64,000 nt of DNA. Source: UBA5070 sp035913415. GTDB taxonomy: Bacteria; Fibrobacterota; Fibrobacteria; UBA5070. Positions 25,486-34,632 of this stretch are shown here, piece by piece. The DNA is taken from positions 1 through 64,000 of the forward strand of contig JAMIIV010000004.1 in assembly GCA_035913415.1 (NCBI GenBank), written 5' to 3'. Under the pieces are notes generated by a model. That model was not told where the DNA came from and searched no databases. It saw only the letters and a list, made by a program, of their open reading frames with translations. Within the stretch, counting starts at the first letter, position 1. Each line of letters starts with the position of its first letter. The position numbers and the translations under genes are program-made.

Positions 25486-28400
25486 GCGGCACCTCCCTGA
25501 ACGGCAGATGCGGGTACCAGAAAGATCACGGCGACCGGGAAAGTGCGGTCCTTCAGTTTGGCGTAGCGGGCTTCGATGGCCTCGGCCTCCTGCTGGCGCT
25601 CGGCTGGAATGCGGGCGAGACGCGCTACCAGTGCGGCGGTGTCGCGCCTGACCTGTGTTCGTTCGTCTTCAGTGAAGAGCGACAACTGCGCCGGTTGCTG
25701 ATCCTTTTTCAGTTCAAGCTGGATGGATTTTTCAAGCTCATCGAGCACGGTGCCGATGTCGTCCACTTCCTGCTGCTTGCGGGACTGCAGGGTATTGGTC
25801 AGGAACTTGAGCCGGTCTTTCGAGCGGGCGTCGACTGACTGCAGGATGGCGCTCTGCGTGCGATCAAAACGCACACGGATGGCATCGAACAGAGCGCCTG
25901 CGGCAGTCAGCGGCTTGGCCTGATCCAGCCATTGCTGGACTTTGGTGACGCCTTCCTCTCGACGGAACGATTTGTCTCCCAGATGGCCTCCGGCCACTGT
26001 CAGTTCTTCGTGGAGGCGGTGATGGTTGCCGCCAGTGACGACCAGCCGCGAGATGATAACCACAGCAGGGCCGTCGATCAGTGCGTCCGGCACCGAACGC
26101 ACCACGACGCGATGCAACTTCTTCACATCGTCTTGCGCCCAGACTTCGGCGCGCAGCAAGCGCAGACACATCTGCACCAGTCGGTGGTTGAGGTGAACCA
26201 GCACCACGTCGTCACGCCCAGTGGCGACGGTGTGATCGAAGGTGATAGGCCGGATTTGCAGTGTGTGGGGGTGGCGCAGACCCTCAAGGCAGCGTGCCCA
26301 CGAGCCCGACAAGGCGGGCATCTTGAATACGGTTCCTGGTGGAGCATTAGTCAAAGCAAAAGGCTCAAGCGGCGGGCGGCCAGCCAAGGCGAGGCCCGTC
26401 TTGACGGCCATGAGGATGTGCTCTGGCGTGAGGTGAAAGTCCTGCTGCGTGGTCAGGAGTCGCTCGTGCAGCTTGGCGACGCGATCTTTGAGTTCGCGCT
26501 CGGCGCGCACGAAGCGTCTGGCCTTGGCGATCTTGGCTTCAGCGAGACGGGTGTCGATGTCTTTGAGCGAGCCTTCAATCAACCCCGACATCTGAGGCGC
26601 GATGACCGGGTTGACGCTGCCCATGTCCGCCCGCATAGATTCGAGCTTGCGCAGCGCTCGGATGATGTCGTCGCCGTGACCGCCAATGGTTGCTTTGCCT
26701 TGTTCTCCGCCATCGACGGGGTGCCAGATCAAGACCTCTTTCTGGCGCTGACCGTGCCGGTCGATACGACCGTTGCGCTGCTCCATCACGTTAGGGTTGT
26801 ACGGGATCTCAAGGTGGATGAGGCAATTACAGTGGTTCTGCAAGTCAATACCTTCGGAAGCGGCATCGGTGGCCAGCAGGATGCGCACCGCTGAATCCTT
26901 GGGCGAAGTCTGGAACGCCGCTTTGACCTTCTCACGTTCATCCTGCGGCATGCCGCCATGGAGGATGGTCAGTCGATCACCACCGAAACCGTGGCTGGCG
27001 AGGATCTCGTGCATCCACTGATGGGTGGTGCGGTATTCGGTGAACAAGATGACCCGACGATCATTCCACTGACCGTCAGTCTTGAGGTTGGTGATGAGCC
27101 AGTCGAGGACAGCCTTGGCTTTGGCATCGACCTGGTTCTTGGCGGTCTGTGCCCACGACCGTAGTTCGTTCAGCATTTGTTGCTGCTCTGCTGTGAGCGG
27201 TTGCGCACGACGTGAGGCTTCTTCGACGGCCTCGGACTGTGCGTTTTCGACTTCCTGGTCATTGGCGTAGTCTTCTTCGACTCGCAGGATCGCTTTGCGC
27301 AAGATGCGGTCGGTCATCGCATCTTTGACCTTGCGTTGGCTGCCAATGGCCAGACTGGCTATGTGCTTCTCGAGCGTGGATGCAAACGCGGCGGGAGAGG
27401 AGAATAGCCGCTTCTTGAGCAGCTGATTGACGAATGACGTGCCGAAGGCATTGCCGATCTTTTCGGCATCCTGCTCGCGGCTCGTGCAGTAGTCGTTCAG
27501 CTTTTGGTGAATGGCTCGCTCTTGTGCGGAGTACGAGGCCAGCAACGCTTCCAGCTTGCGCTGCGCATAGAGTGGCTTGCCTTCTGCATCGATCAGATCG
27601 CTCTTGAGGCGGCGGATCATGACCTGACTCAACTGCTTTTCATCAGGCAGGATGTTTCGAGCGAAGCGTTGGTCGTCAAGCAATTCGAGCAACGATGTAA
27701 AGGACTCTGTGTAACCGTTGTGAGGGGTGGCCGTCAGAAACAGTCGATGCTGGAAGTGTGGACTGATGGAGCGAATGAAGCGTGTGCGCTGGCTCTCCAA
27801 CGCATAGTTCGCACCGGCAGCCGGGGCAATGTTGTGTGCTTCATCAACCACGAGCATGTCGAATTTGCGCGGATAGCTGGTGTGCACTGGCAGAAGATCG
27901 CGCATGGCACGCAGCCCTTCGCCGCTCTTGACCCAGTCCATGGAGGCGATCAAGCGCGGATGCGACGTCCAGGGGTTGGCGTGGATGCCACGCTCTCGGC
28001 GCAATTGCTTGATGTAGGCCGTGTCGACGACTCGGAATTCGAGGCCGAATTTTTCCAGCATCTCGACGCGCCACTTTTCTTGCAGCGATGCGGGACAGAC
28101 GATCAGGACGGAGCGGGCACGGTGCCGCAGCAACATCTCCTGGATGACGAGACCGGCCTCAATGGTCTTGCCCAAGCCGACGTCATCGGCGATGAGCAGA
28201 TTGACGCGGGCCATGTCGATGGCGCGTACCAGCGGGTCGAGCTGGAAGTCCTCAATGCTGACGCCACTTCGGAAAGGGGCTTGGAGAAATCCGCGATCCG
28301 CGTTGGTGGCGGCACCCCAGCGCACGGCATCAAGGAATGCCTCCAGGGTTCCAGAGTCATCTTGCCCGGTGGCAGAAGGTAGGCCACCCCGCTCAATGAC

Positions 28401-28595
28401 CAGAGCACCCGGCTCTATCTCCCAAACGACCTCCAACTCTTCGCCTAGCGAATCTTCCTCAATAGAGGAAAGTGTCACGAGGTGTTGTCGGTCCTGGCCA
28501 TCAACAAGTTTGGATGCATCAACCTCTGCAACTAGCCATTGGCGCCGACGGACTTCTACGAGTTGGCCTTGTTCGGGGATGGAGCGGGGATGCAC
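25482..28595 (-). CDS. drmD: DISARM SNF2-like helicase DrmD
   Basis: This 1037-residue SNF2/SF2 helicase has Walker A DDVGLGKTIEAGL near residues 136-148, the DEAH box VVDEAHNIAP near 247-256, motif III LTATPHNGY near 288-296 and motif VI GRIDRHGQ near 605-612. A long C-terminal extension ends near a Q-P-A-Q-L-S-L-F motif. DrmD with an adenine methylase defines class 1 DISARM. It overlaps drmMI by four bases (ATGA) and starts 6 bases after the cytosine methyltransferase stop. All helicase motifs look intact. Confidence 0.9.
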   Translation of the reverse strand: MHPRSIPEQGQLVEVRRRQWLVAEVDASKLVDGQDRQHLVTLSSIEEDSLGEELEVVWEIEPGALVIERGGLPSATGQDDSGTLEAFLDAVRWGAATNADRGFLQAPFRSGVSIEDFQLDPLVRAIDMARVNLLIADDVGLGKTIEAGLVIQEMLLRHRARSVLIVCPASLQEKWRVEMLEKFGLEFRVVDTAYIKQLRRERGIHANPWTSHPRLIASMDWVKSGEGLRAMRDLLPVHTSYPRKFDMLVVDEAHNIAPAAGANYALESQRTRFIRSISPHFQHRLFLTATPHNGYTESFTSLLELLDDQRFARNILPDEKQLSQVMIRRLKSDLIDAEGKPLYAQRKLEALLASYSAQERAIHQKLNDYCTSREQDAEKIGNAFGTSFVNQLLKKRLFSSPAAFASTLEKHIASLAIGSQRKVKDAMTDRILRKAILRVEEDYANDQEVENAQSEAVEEASRRAQPLTAEQQQMLNELRSWAQTAKNQVDAKAKAVLDWLITNLKTDGQWNDRRVILFTEYRTTHQWMHEILASHGFGGDRLTILHGGMPQDEREKVKAAFQTSPKDSAVRILLATDAASEGIDLQNHCNCLIHLEIPYNPNVMEQRNGRIDRHGQRQKEVLIWHPVDGGEQGKATIGGHGDDIIRALRKLESMRADMGSVNPVIAPQMSGLIEGSLKDIDTRLAEAKIAKARRFVRAERELKDRVAKLHERLLTTQQDFHLTPEHILMAVKTGLALAGRPPLEPFALTNAPPGTVFKMPALSGSWARCLEGLRHPHTLQIRPITFDHTVATGRDDVVLVHLNHRLVQMCLRLLRAEVWAQDDVKKLHRVVVRSVPDALIDGPAVVIISRLVVTGGNHHRLHEELTVAGGHLGDKSFRREEGVTKVQQWLDQAKPLTAAGALFDAIRVRFDRTQSAILQSVDARSKDRLKFLTNTLQSRKQQEVDDIGTVLDELEKSIQLELKKDQQPAQLSLFTEDERTQVRRDTAALVARLARIPAERQQEAEAIEARYAKLKDRTFPVAVIFLVPASAVQGGAA

Positions 28596-28601
28596 CTTAA
28601 T

Positions 28602-29657
28602 TCAGCCTTTGATCGATTTTACATGCGCTACGAGAGCTTTTCCTAGTGCTAGTGCCAGCTTTGGCGGGACTGCATTGCCAATCATTCGACTGACTGCAGA
28701 GCGATTGAGCTTCTCTCCGGGTTGAGTGAAGCGATACCCTTTGGGAAAGGATTGGATGAGCGCTGCTTCGCGAAGCGAAATAGGGCGATCCTGGACAGGA
28801 TGTCCGAAGCGTCCATTGCCGAGTCCTGTGCATAGAGTCGTCATCGTTGGAGCCGGTTGATCCCACCACATGCGGCCATAGACCGACCCGAAGGACTTTC
28901 CGGTGTCCTTTTTATGGCACTCCAGCCTAAGCTCCTCGGGCCAGTCCCGCCAGGTGCCACCGTTCACTGGTGTTGCCTTGATACGACGTAGATTCAAAGG
29001 CGAAAGCTTGGCGGCACAATGCAGCGGATCATCTGGATGAGATTCTCCGGTATCAATGACAGGAAGGTCGCCAATGGCGTCGAACACCGTTGGAGGCTTC
29101 TTTCCCTTGTACTTCCCAGCAGGGATTTTGATTGGCCCTAGAGTGGACGCAAGGAGTACAAAACGTCGTCTTTGCTGTGGAACACCATAGTCTTCACACT
29201 TCACGACGGCGTGATCAATCTGATAGTTTAACTCAGAAAGAATTGCTAGGAAGTTGTCAAGGACATCCTTCCCTCTTTCTGCGAGCTCCGGAACATTTTC
29301 CATTGTGACAAGTTCTGGCCTCAATTCGCGAATGAGACGACCAAATTGATCCAGCATGTTCCAGGCTTTATGGCTTTCGCTTCCATTTGTCAGCTTGGAA
29401 AATGGTTGGCAAGGTGCGCATCCCGCTAGCAGGCGAACTGAATCTCTGGCGAATAGCTTTGAAAGGGAGTCCCCAGATATGCTCGTAACGCTTTCGCCGA
29501 TGAACCGAGCTTCAGAATTATTCCATTCGTACGAGTATTTGCAGTTCGTGTCGATGTCGACACCTGCCACGATGTTGATGTCGGCCTTGCGGAGGCCGGA
29601 GGTCAAGCCTCCCGCGCCGCAAAAGAGGTCAATGCCAGAAATATTCGCAGGCCGCAT
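28602..29657 (-). CDS. DNA cytosine-C5 methyltransferase (DrmMII-like position)
   Basis: This 351-residue enzyme has every diagnostic motif of C5 methylases: I (DLFCGAGGLTSGL), IV with the catalytic cysteine (GCAPCQPFSK), VI (MENVPEL), VIII (QQRRRFVLLAS), IX (SLREAALIQSFP) and X (RMIGNAVPPKLALALGKAL). A short variable target-recognition region lies between VIII and IX. The ATG at 29657 gives the compact N terminus usual in the family; a GTG at 29708 would add 17 residues. It heads the DISARM train, 6 bases before drmD. A C5 methylase is the partner in class 2 DISARM, so finding it with class 1 drmD and drmMI is unusual. Confidence 0.88.
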   Translation of the reverse strand: MRPANISGIDLFCGAGGLTSGLRKADINIVAGVDIDTNCKYSYEWNNSEARFIGESVTSISGDSLSKLFARDSVRLLAGCAPCQPFSKLTNGSESHKAWNMLDQFGRLIRELRPELVTMENVPELAERGKDVLDNFLAILSELNYQIDHAVVKCEDYGVPQQRRRFVLLASTLGPIKIPAGKYKGKKPPTVFDAIGDLPVIDTGESHPDDPLHCAAKLSPLNLRRIKATPVNGGTWRDWPEELRLECHKKDTGKSFGSVYGRMWWDQPAPTMTTLCTGLGNGRFGHPVQDRPISLREAALIQSFPKGYRFTQPGEKLNRSAVSRMIGNAVPPKLALALGKALVAHVKSIKG

Positions 29658-29708
29658 ACTGTCCAACGTGCTCCGTGGTCTGGCTGGTGTGGAGTTCAAG
29701 GATTCCAC

Positions 29709-30095
29709 TCAAGTCTAGGAAATGAGCGGGTATACCTCGCGCCAGGGACAGAAGCCCGCAGGGCCGGGACCCCGCAGGCCGCACGCCGAGGAGGCCCGGT
29801 TCACGAGGGCCCGACCGAGGCGCCTCGAGATTCAGAATCCTTGGCCGGTGGCGCATAGGGGCGCCCTGGTGCCCAATGCGGGAAGGGGGCCCTGCAGTGA
29901 GGCATTCGAATCGTGAGGGATGATTCACATGGAAAGCTTCTGGCATGAAGCCAGAATAGCCATTCCAAGTCGTCCGCGAACATGTTCTTCGGAATGCGGT
30001 ACACCCCCTCATCGCCGACGATCGCTCCCGACTAGGTTTTGCTTCTTGCCACCCTCGACGACCCATCGAGAAACTCATCCCAGGGAGCCCCCCCG
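29709..30095. other. Intergenic region between divergent DISARM operon and NERD helicase
   Basis: This gap should hold the promoters of both divergent units. It contains copy 1 of a 77-bp GC-rich repeat and a short minus-strand frame (from 30004) starting MYRIPKNMFADDLEWLFWL that looks like a gene fragment, though I cannot place it. A symmetrical GGTATACC lies at about 29729-29736, close to the methyltransferase start. Confidence 0.5.
29739..29815 (+). repeat. 77-bp GC-rich intergenic repeat, copy 1
   Basis: This segment begins gcgccaggga and includes cgcagggccgggaccccgca and gaggcccggttcacgagggc. It matches 33461-33537 over 77 bases with about six mismatches and no gaps. The internal GGCCCGG and CGAGGGCCC parts suggest a folded structure. 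The two copies bracket the NERD helicase and the second AbiE pair. Confidence 0.8.
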
Positions 30096-31739
30096 ATGCC
30101 CCGATTCCATTCATCCTCGCATTTGACTTCGCGGTCCGAGCAGGAGTTCGCGCGGCTGCTGTGCGGGCTCGGCGACGATTGGCACGTATTCTCGAACGTG
30201 GACTTTCGCAATCACGACAAGACGGGGCATGTGCGTGATGTGGGGGAAATCGATGTGGTCGCTTACCATCCGAGGGAAGGGTTCGTCGCCATCGAGGTGA
30301 AGGCCGGAAGCTGGAAGAGCGTCGATGGCCTGTGGTGGCACCGGTTGCGGGGCGGGCTGGAGTGGATCCGCACGAAGGACGATCCGTTCGACCAGGCGCA
30401 GCGGGGATACTTCTGGTTGCGCGAGGCGTTGGGCAAGACGGCGCGACGAGGCCCCAAGCCCAAGGTGGCCTGGGCGGTGGCCTTCCCCGATAGCGACCGC
30501 GAGACCTCCCTGCTTCCGGAGTCGGTGCGGCGCAGCGTCCTGGATCGAACCATGGTCCGCGACCCGGAAGGGGCTTTGCGGGCGATCATGCGGCTCGAGG
30601 CGCGCATCGATCATCCCGCCCCTCGTTCCAGGGAGGAAGAAGATGCCTGGTTCCAGGTCTTGCGTCCTCCCACCGAGGTGCTCGAGTGCGCCGAGGCCGC
30701 GTTGGACCGTGGACTCTTCGAAGCGGGCAAGGTCAGCCGCGAGATCCGCGTGCTCGCGCGGGCATTGCGTGACCAACGGCGGCTGCGGGTTCAGGGGCCG
30801 CCAGGTTCGGGCAAGACCGTCTTGGGGTTGGCGTGGTTGCGCGCCCAGAGCGATGCCCTGCGGGGATATCTGTGCTTCAATGCCCCGTTGGCCTCGTGGG
30901 TGGGGCAGGACCCGGATGCGCAGTCGGGCTGTGTGGAGGTTCGCACGTTCCACGATCTTGGTCGTGCTCTCATCGAGGCGGCGTTTCCCGGCATCTGGCC
31001 CGAGGTCGTCCCAGACGGATTCTGGCAGTCCGATTTCCTTCCCTTGTTCGAACGCGCGGTGGAGCATCTGCGCGGTGAAGGAGCCTTGGACACCTTCGAT
31101 TGCCTGGTGGTCGATGAAGCCCAGGACTTCCCCGCATCGTGGTGGCCACGGATCGAGTCCATCCTCTCGCCCGACGGAAAGTTGATGGTCTGCCTCGATC
31201 CTCTCCAGGACCTGCGGGGCACTTGGGAAGGTCTGCCCCCCTCCCTCGATGCGGTCCAACCTATTCATCTGGATTCGGTCCGTCGAGTGCCTGTTGTGGT
31301 GCAGGCCTGGTTGGCGGAAACCCTCGGCGAAGCTTGGGAAGTGCACCCCGACCTGGATCCCTGCGGTGGGGTGGTTGAAGAGCACGCCTGGACCACAGCA
31401 GACGAGCAGAAGGTGCTCGTCCAGGAAGTGTTGGATTCCCTGACCATCACCGAGGGCATCGATCCCGCACGTATTCTCGTCGTGTCTCTGCGAGCTCGAC
31501 AGCATGCAGCTTGGGGCATCGGACTGCGCCAGGGGCGTTGGGTGCAGGATCGCGGCTTCGTTCCGCGTCGGCACGTGCGCCTGGACACCACCCTGCGATC
31601 CAAGGGCCTCGAGGCCGATGTGGTGGTGATCCCCGACCTGGACCGCCAGGCCAGCGACTACGTCACCAAGCTGCTCCCCCGCCTGCGCGTGGCCGCTTCG
31701 CGCACCACGTCCAGGTTGGTGGTCCTGGCGAGGGGTTGA
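30096..31739 (+). CDS. NERD-domain DNA helicase-like protein
   Basis: This 547-residue protein has an N-terminal NERD nuclease-related domain, with GEIDVVAYH near residue 51 and AIEVKAG near 64, giving the D...E-x-K pattern of the restriction-endonuclease fold. A UvrD/SF1-like motor follows, with Walker A GPPGSGKT near 233-240 and Walker B LVVDEAQDFP near 336-345. The C-terminal RLDTTLRSKGLEADVVVIPD segment is a UvrD-like motif. Such NERD helicases occur in defence islands. It is divergent from the DISARM operon. The ATG at 30096 is chosen because the earlier start adds sequence with no domain. High GC like the host. Confidence 0.82.
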   Translation: MPRFHSSSHLTSRSEQEFARLLCGLGDDWHVFSNVDFRNHDKTGHVRDVGEIDVVAYHPREGFVAIEVKAGSWKSVDGLWWHRLRGGLEWIRTKDDPFDQAQRGYFWLREALGKTARRGPKPKVAWAVAFPDSDRETSLLPESVRRSVLDRTMVRDPEGALRAIMRLEARIDHPAPRSREEEDAWFQVLRPPTEVLECAEAALDRGLFEAGKVSREIRVLARALRDQRRLRVQGPPGSGKTVLGLAWLRAQSDALRGYLCFNAPLASWVGQDPDAQSGCVEVRTFHDLGRALIEAAFPGIWPEVVPDGFWQSDFLPLFERAVEHLRGEGALDTFDCLVVDEAQDFPASWWPRIESILSPDGKLMVCLDPLQDLRGTWEGLPPSLDAVQPIHLDSVRRVPVVVQAWLAETLGEAWEVHPDLDPCGGVVEEHAWTTADEQKVLVQEVLDSLTITEGIDPARILVVSLRARQHAAWGIGLRQGRWVQDRGFVPRRHVRLDTTLRSKGLEADVVVIPDLDRQASDYVTKLLPRLRVAASRTTSRLVVLARG

Positions 31740-31767
31740 AGATCACTCCTATGGATACTGTGGCGAG

Positions 31768-31798
31768 ATGTCAGAAAAAAGCATATGTTATCTGACAT
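31768..31798 (+). promoter_or_regulatory. Inverted-repeat operator overlapping the start of the second AbiE operon
   Basis: ATGTCAGA (31768-31775) and TCTGACAT (31791-31798) form a perfect 8-bp inverted repeat with a 15-base spacer. The right arm runs into the ATG at 31797, so a bound repressor would cover the start region. The layout parallels the repeat before the first AbiE pair, but the sequence differs. Confidence 0.65.
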
Positions 31799-32411
31799 GA
31801 ATCTCGCCGCGACAGCCCAGAGGATTCGGCAACACATCCAGGGGATCCCTCTCGGAGAGCCCTTCACCTCTGCGGAGTTCCTGGAATGCGGGACTCGTGC
31901 GTCTGTCGACCAGACGCTTTCCCGCCTGATCAAGTCGGGGGCCATCGAGCGTGTTGCGCGTGGAGTGTTCGTCAAGCCCGAGACCAATCGGTTCGTCGGC
32001 AAGGTCATGCCCGAGCCGATCAAGGTGGCCAAAGCGCTCGCGAAGACATCCGGCTCGATCGTTCAGATCCAAGGGGCGGAAGCAGCTCGTCGCTTGGGGT
32101 TGTCCACGCAGGCTCCGCTGATGCCGGGGTATTCCACCTCCGGGCCATCGAGGATCGTGAGGCTTGGCTCGATGGAAATCAAGATGACGCATGTCAGCCC
32201 AAGCAAGCTCGCGCTGGCTGGTCGTCCGGCGGGAGAGGCTCTCGCCGCCTTGTGGTATCTGGGCAAGTCGGGCGTCACACCTTCGGTCATCCACAAGATC
32301 CGGGGGAAGCTCCCGAACGAAGAATTCGAAGCGCTTCGGTCGTGCCGCAAGCCCTCCTGGATGAGCGACGCCTTCTACTCGGCCGAGAGGCTTTGGGGGC
32401 ATGATGGCTGA
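31797..32411 (+). CDS. AbiEi-like (DUF6088) type IV antitoxin
   Basis: This 204-residue protein has an N-terminal winged-helix region (GEPFTSAEFLECGTRASVDQ, then LSRLIKSGAIERVARGVFVK, about residues 19-61) and a C-terminal domain of DUF6088/AbiEi antitoxins. The preceding ATG at 31785 would add MLSD; I prefer 31797, where the family normally begins. No good ribosome-binding site precedes either, so a leaderless transcript is possible. The toxin gene overlaps its 3' end by 11 bases. Confidence 0.8.
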   Translation: MNLAATAQRIRQHIQGIPLGEPFTSAEFLECGTRASVDQTLSRLIKSGAIERVARGVFVKPETNRFVGKVMPEPIKVAKALAKTSGSIVQIQGAEAARRLGLSTQAPLMPGYSTSGPSRIVRLGSMEIKMTHVSPSKLALAGRPAGEALAALWYLGKSGVTPSVIHKIRGKLPNEEFEALRSCRKPSWMSDAFYSAERLWGHDG

Positions 32412-33414
32412 AGCTTTCCTGCATCTGCCTCTCGAGGAGCGATCCCAGATCTACCGAACCTTGGGTCCGGAGATGGGGTACGCGCCTGAGGTCCTGGAGA
32501 AGGATGTCTGGGTGTGTTGGGTGCTCAAGACCATCTTCGAAATGCCCGACCGTCCGCCGATGGCCTTCAAGGGGGGAACATCCCTGTCGAAGGTCTTCGG
32601 AGCCATCCAGCGATTCTCCGAGGATGTGGACGTGACGCTCGATTTCCGAGGTCTGGAAGTCGAGGTCGACCCATTTGCGCCAGGAGTCTCAAGGAGCCAG
32701 TTGGGTAAACTCGGTGAAGCTTTGAAGTCCAAGGTGCGCGACCACGTGCGAGATGTGGTCCGGCCGGGATTCGAGGCTGCGCTGCTCGCGGAGTTCGGGA
32801 AAGGGGCGGCGGCGGTCACCATCGATGGAACGGATGAGGATGCCCTGCGGGTCCAGTATCCGTCGGTCTTCGGAACATCCACGTACTTGCGGGAGAGCGT
32901 TCTGGTCGAGTTCGGAGGGCGGAACACGACACAACCGAACGAGGAACATGTCGCCCGACCCGACATTGCGGATCGATTGCCCGAATTGGTTTTCCCCTGT
33001 GCGCGGGTGACGGTGTTGTCGCCTCTGCGCACGTTCTGGGAGAAGGCCACGCTCATCCACGTCGAATGCCAACGCCCTGAGGTCCGTTCCTCTGCGGAGC
33101 GTCTGTCCCGTCATTGGTACGACTTGGCGAGACTTGCCGACATGCCATTTGGCAGGGATGCATTGGAGCGGCGCGACCTGCTGGCCGAGGTGGTGCAGGT
33201 GAAGAAGGTCTTCTACCACTCCGGGTTCGCGAGATACGACGACTGTCTGGGTGGCCGGCTTCGACTCATCCCCTCCGAACCATCTCAGGAGATTCTCCGG
33301 AAGGATTTCGCGGCGATGTTGGATGCGGGGATGTTCTCGGCCACACCGCCCTCATTCGAGATGATTCTGGATCGGCTGCGCGACTTGGAAGCCGTGATCA
33401 ATCGCTGCGCCTAG
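32401..33414 (+). CDS. AbiEii/AbiGii-type nucleotidyltransferase toxin (second copy)
   Basis: This 337-residue toxin has the nucleotidyltransferase motif FKGGTSLSKVFGAIQRFSED near residues 56-75 with the metal-binding EDVDVTLDF following. It belongs to a different branch from the one at 211-1074: longer, with KGGTSLSK instead of KGATLFLA. It overlaps its antitoxin by 11 bases; the ATG at 32404 is an equal alternative start. Motifs are intact. It should inactivate RNA by nucleotide addition when the antitoxin is lost, an inference from the family. Confidence 0.85.
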   Translation: MMAEAFLHLPLEERSQIYRTLGPEMGYAPEVLEKDVWVCWVLKTIFEMPDRPPMAFKGGTSLSKVFGAIQRFSEDVDVTLDFRGLEVEVDPFAPGVSRSQLGKLGEALKSKVRDHVRDVVRPGFEAALLAEFGKGAAAVTIDGTDEDALRVQYPSVFGTSTYLRESVLVEFGGRNTTQPNEEHVARPDIADRLPELVFPCARVTVLSPLRTFWEKATLIHVECQRPEVRSSAERLSRHWYDLARLADMPFGRDALERRDLLAEVVQVKKVFYHSGFARYDDCLGGRLRLIPSEPSQEILRKDFAAMLDAGMFSATPPSFEMILDRLRDLEAVINRCA

Positions 33415-33460
33415 ACATCAGCTCCCCTGCCTGAAGACTGGAGTCGAGCTCGGAGTCATT

Positions 33461-33537
33461 GCGCCAGGGACCGACGCCCGCAGGGCCGGGACCCCGCAGG
33501 CCTGGGGCCGAGGAGGCCCGGTTCACGAGGGCCCGAC
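33461..33537 (+). repeat. 77-bp GC-rich intergenic repeat, copy 2
   Basis: This is the direct-orientation counterpart of 29739-29815, located 47 bases after the second AbiEii stop. The identical blocks are cagggccgggaccccgcagg and gaggcccggttcacgaggg. A GC-rich extension follows (to about 33555) that can pair with itself. Confidence 0.8.
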
Positions 33538-33575
33538 GCCCGGGGGAACCGGGCGGGCGCCCCAATTCAAGCATC

Positions 33576-34163
33576 TCAGTCGTCCAGCCCTTTGCCCTCC
33601 AGGATGCGGGGGGTGTTCTTCGCGATGCGGGCGGTGCGGGTGCTGGACTGCTTGGCTTGGGAGAAGTGGAGCAGGTAGGCGCGGCGGCGGCCGGGGGTCA
33701 GGGATTCGAAGGCGGTGCGCAAGGCGGGGTCGGTGTCCAGGGCGGATTGGAATTCGGAGGGGACTTCGAACTGGTCGGGGGTCTTGAGCGCCGCCTTGGC
33801 GCCCGAACGCTCGGCGTCGATCGCGGCGCACAGCAGGTTCTGCAGGGCTTGCCGGGAGGCGGTCACGTCGGAAACCGACACGCAGCGGAACTGGCGCGCC
33901 GACTGGACATTTTCCGTCATGGCGGTCAGAAGTCCGGAAGGGTCGGGCAACAGGGCTCCCTTGAAGAACAGCAGGGCGCAGTAGGCCTTGAATCCCTGGA
34001 TGAGCACGATGTTGCGCCCACCATCGGTGTAGCAGGGAGATCCCCACTTCACGTCCTCGGACAGCCCCGCGTCCAGGGCGATCCGGCGCAGTTCCTCCAT
34101 GGGGGCTTTCCACTGGGCCTGGCGATCCAGGAACGCGTCGACTTTGGGGTTTTTCGAGGTCAT
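33576..34163 (-). CDS. YdeI/OmdA-family protein (DUF1801-like plus bacteriocin-resistance domain)
   Basis: This 195-residue protein has an N-terminal DUF1801-like fold (WGSPCYTDGGRNIVLIQGFK, then YCALLFFKGALLPDP) and a C-terminal YdeI/OmdA domain with the FEVPSEFQSAL block. The ending TPGRRRAYLLHFSQAKQSST is typical of the YdeI family. Family members are small cytoplasmic proteins linked to peptide and stress resistance; the biochemical role is unclear. It is a common chromosomal gene, not a defence gene, and lies between two toxin modules. Confidence 0.85.
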   Translation of the reverse strand: MTSKNPKVDAFLDRQAQWKAPMEELRRIALDAGLSEDVKWGSPCYTDGGRNIVLIQGFKAYCALLFFKGALLPDPSGLLTAMTENVQSARQFRCVSVSDVTASRQALQNLLCAAIDAERSGAKAALKTPDQFEVPSEFQSALDTDPALRTAFESLTPGRRRAYLLHFSQAKQSSTRTARIAKNTPRILEGKGLDD

Positions 34164-34632
34164 GGGAAATTCCTCCGCAAGGCGGGTCGGTCCGTGTTTT
34201 CACTACGGGGCAATAACCTACCCGAGGAGGTCCGCAGTGGCGACAGGGTGCGGCCGCATCGAACACGAGCCGCCAACGCACCAGGAATTCCTTGAAGACG
34301 GGGTATTCGGTGGTCTGGAAAATCCAGGAATCGCGCCAGGGACCGCCAGCCACATGGGGCCTCCCAGGCATCGTGGGGAGGGGATGGCGAGTCGCCCATT
34401 CCTGGCCGGCCGTTCTCGCTTCATCCGTTCGGTGGTGTGCAGGACGAGCATGCCGGCAAACGTATCATGCTTGGCTCTGGGCGCAGGCATGGATCCGGGC
34501 AAGGAAAACCTGGCCCGGATCGCGACATATGTCTCGAGCGACCACGGATCGTCGGCAGATGGTTCCGGCCGATCTCGCGTGGCTAGGCGTCGTCAGCGCT
34601 AGACGGGCCGAGCTTCGTGGCCTGGTGCGCCC
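34164..34632. other. Intergenic region without a recognisable gene
   Basis: I see no gene I can support. A minus-strand frame around 34,190-34,370 includes WIFQTTEYPVFKEFLVRWR, which has plausible codon use and may be a decayed gene end, but I cannot name it. A fragment (gcgccagggaccg at about 34333) matches the first bases of the 77-bp repeat. Confidence 0.4.

Noticed and set aside
21136..29708. Interpretation as a BREX system with PglX
   Set aside because: The methylase resembles PglX, but there is no PglZ, BrxC or Lon-like protease, while drmA, drmB, drmC and drmD are all present.
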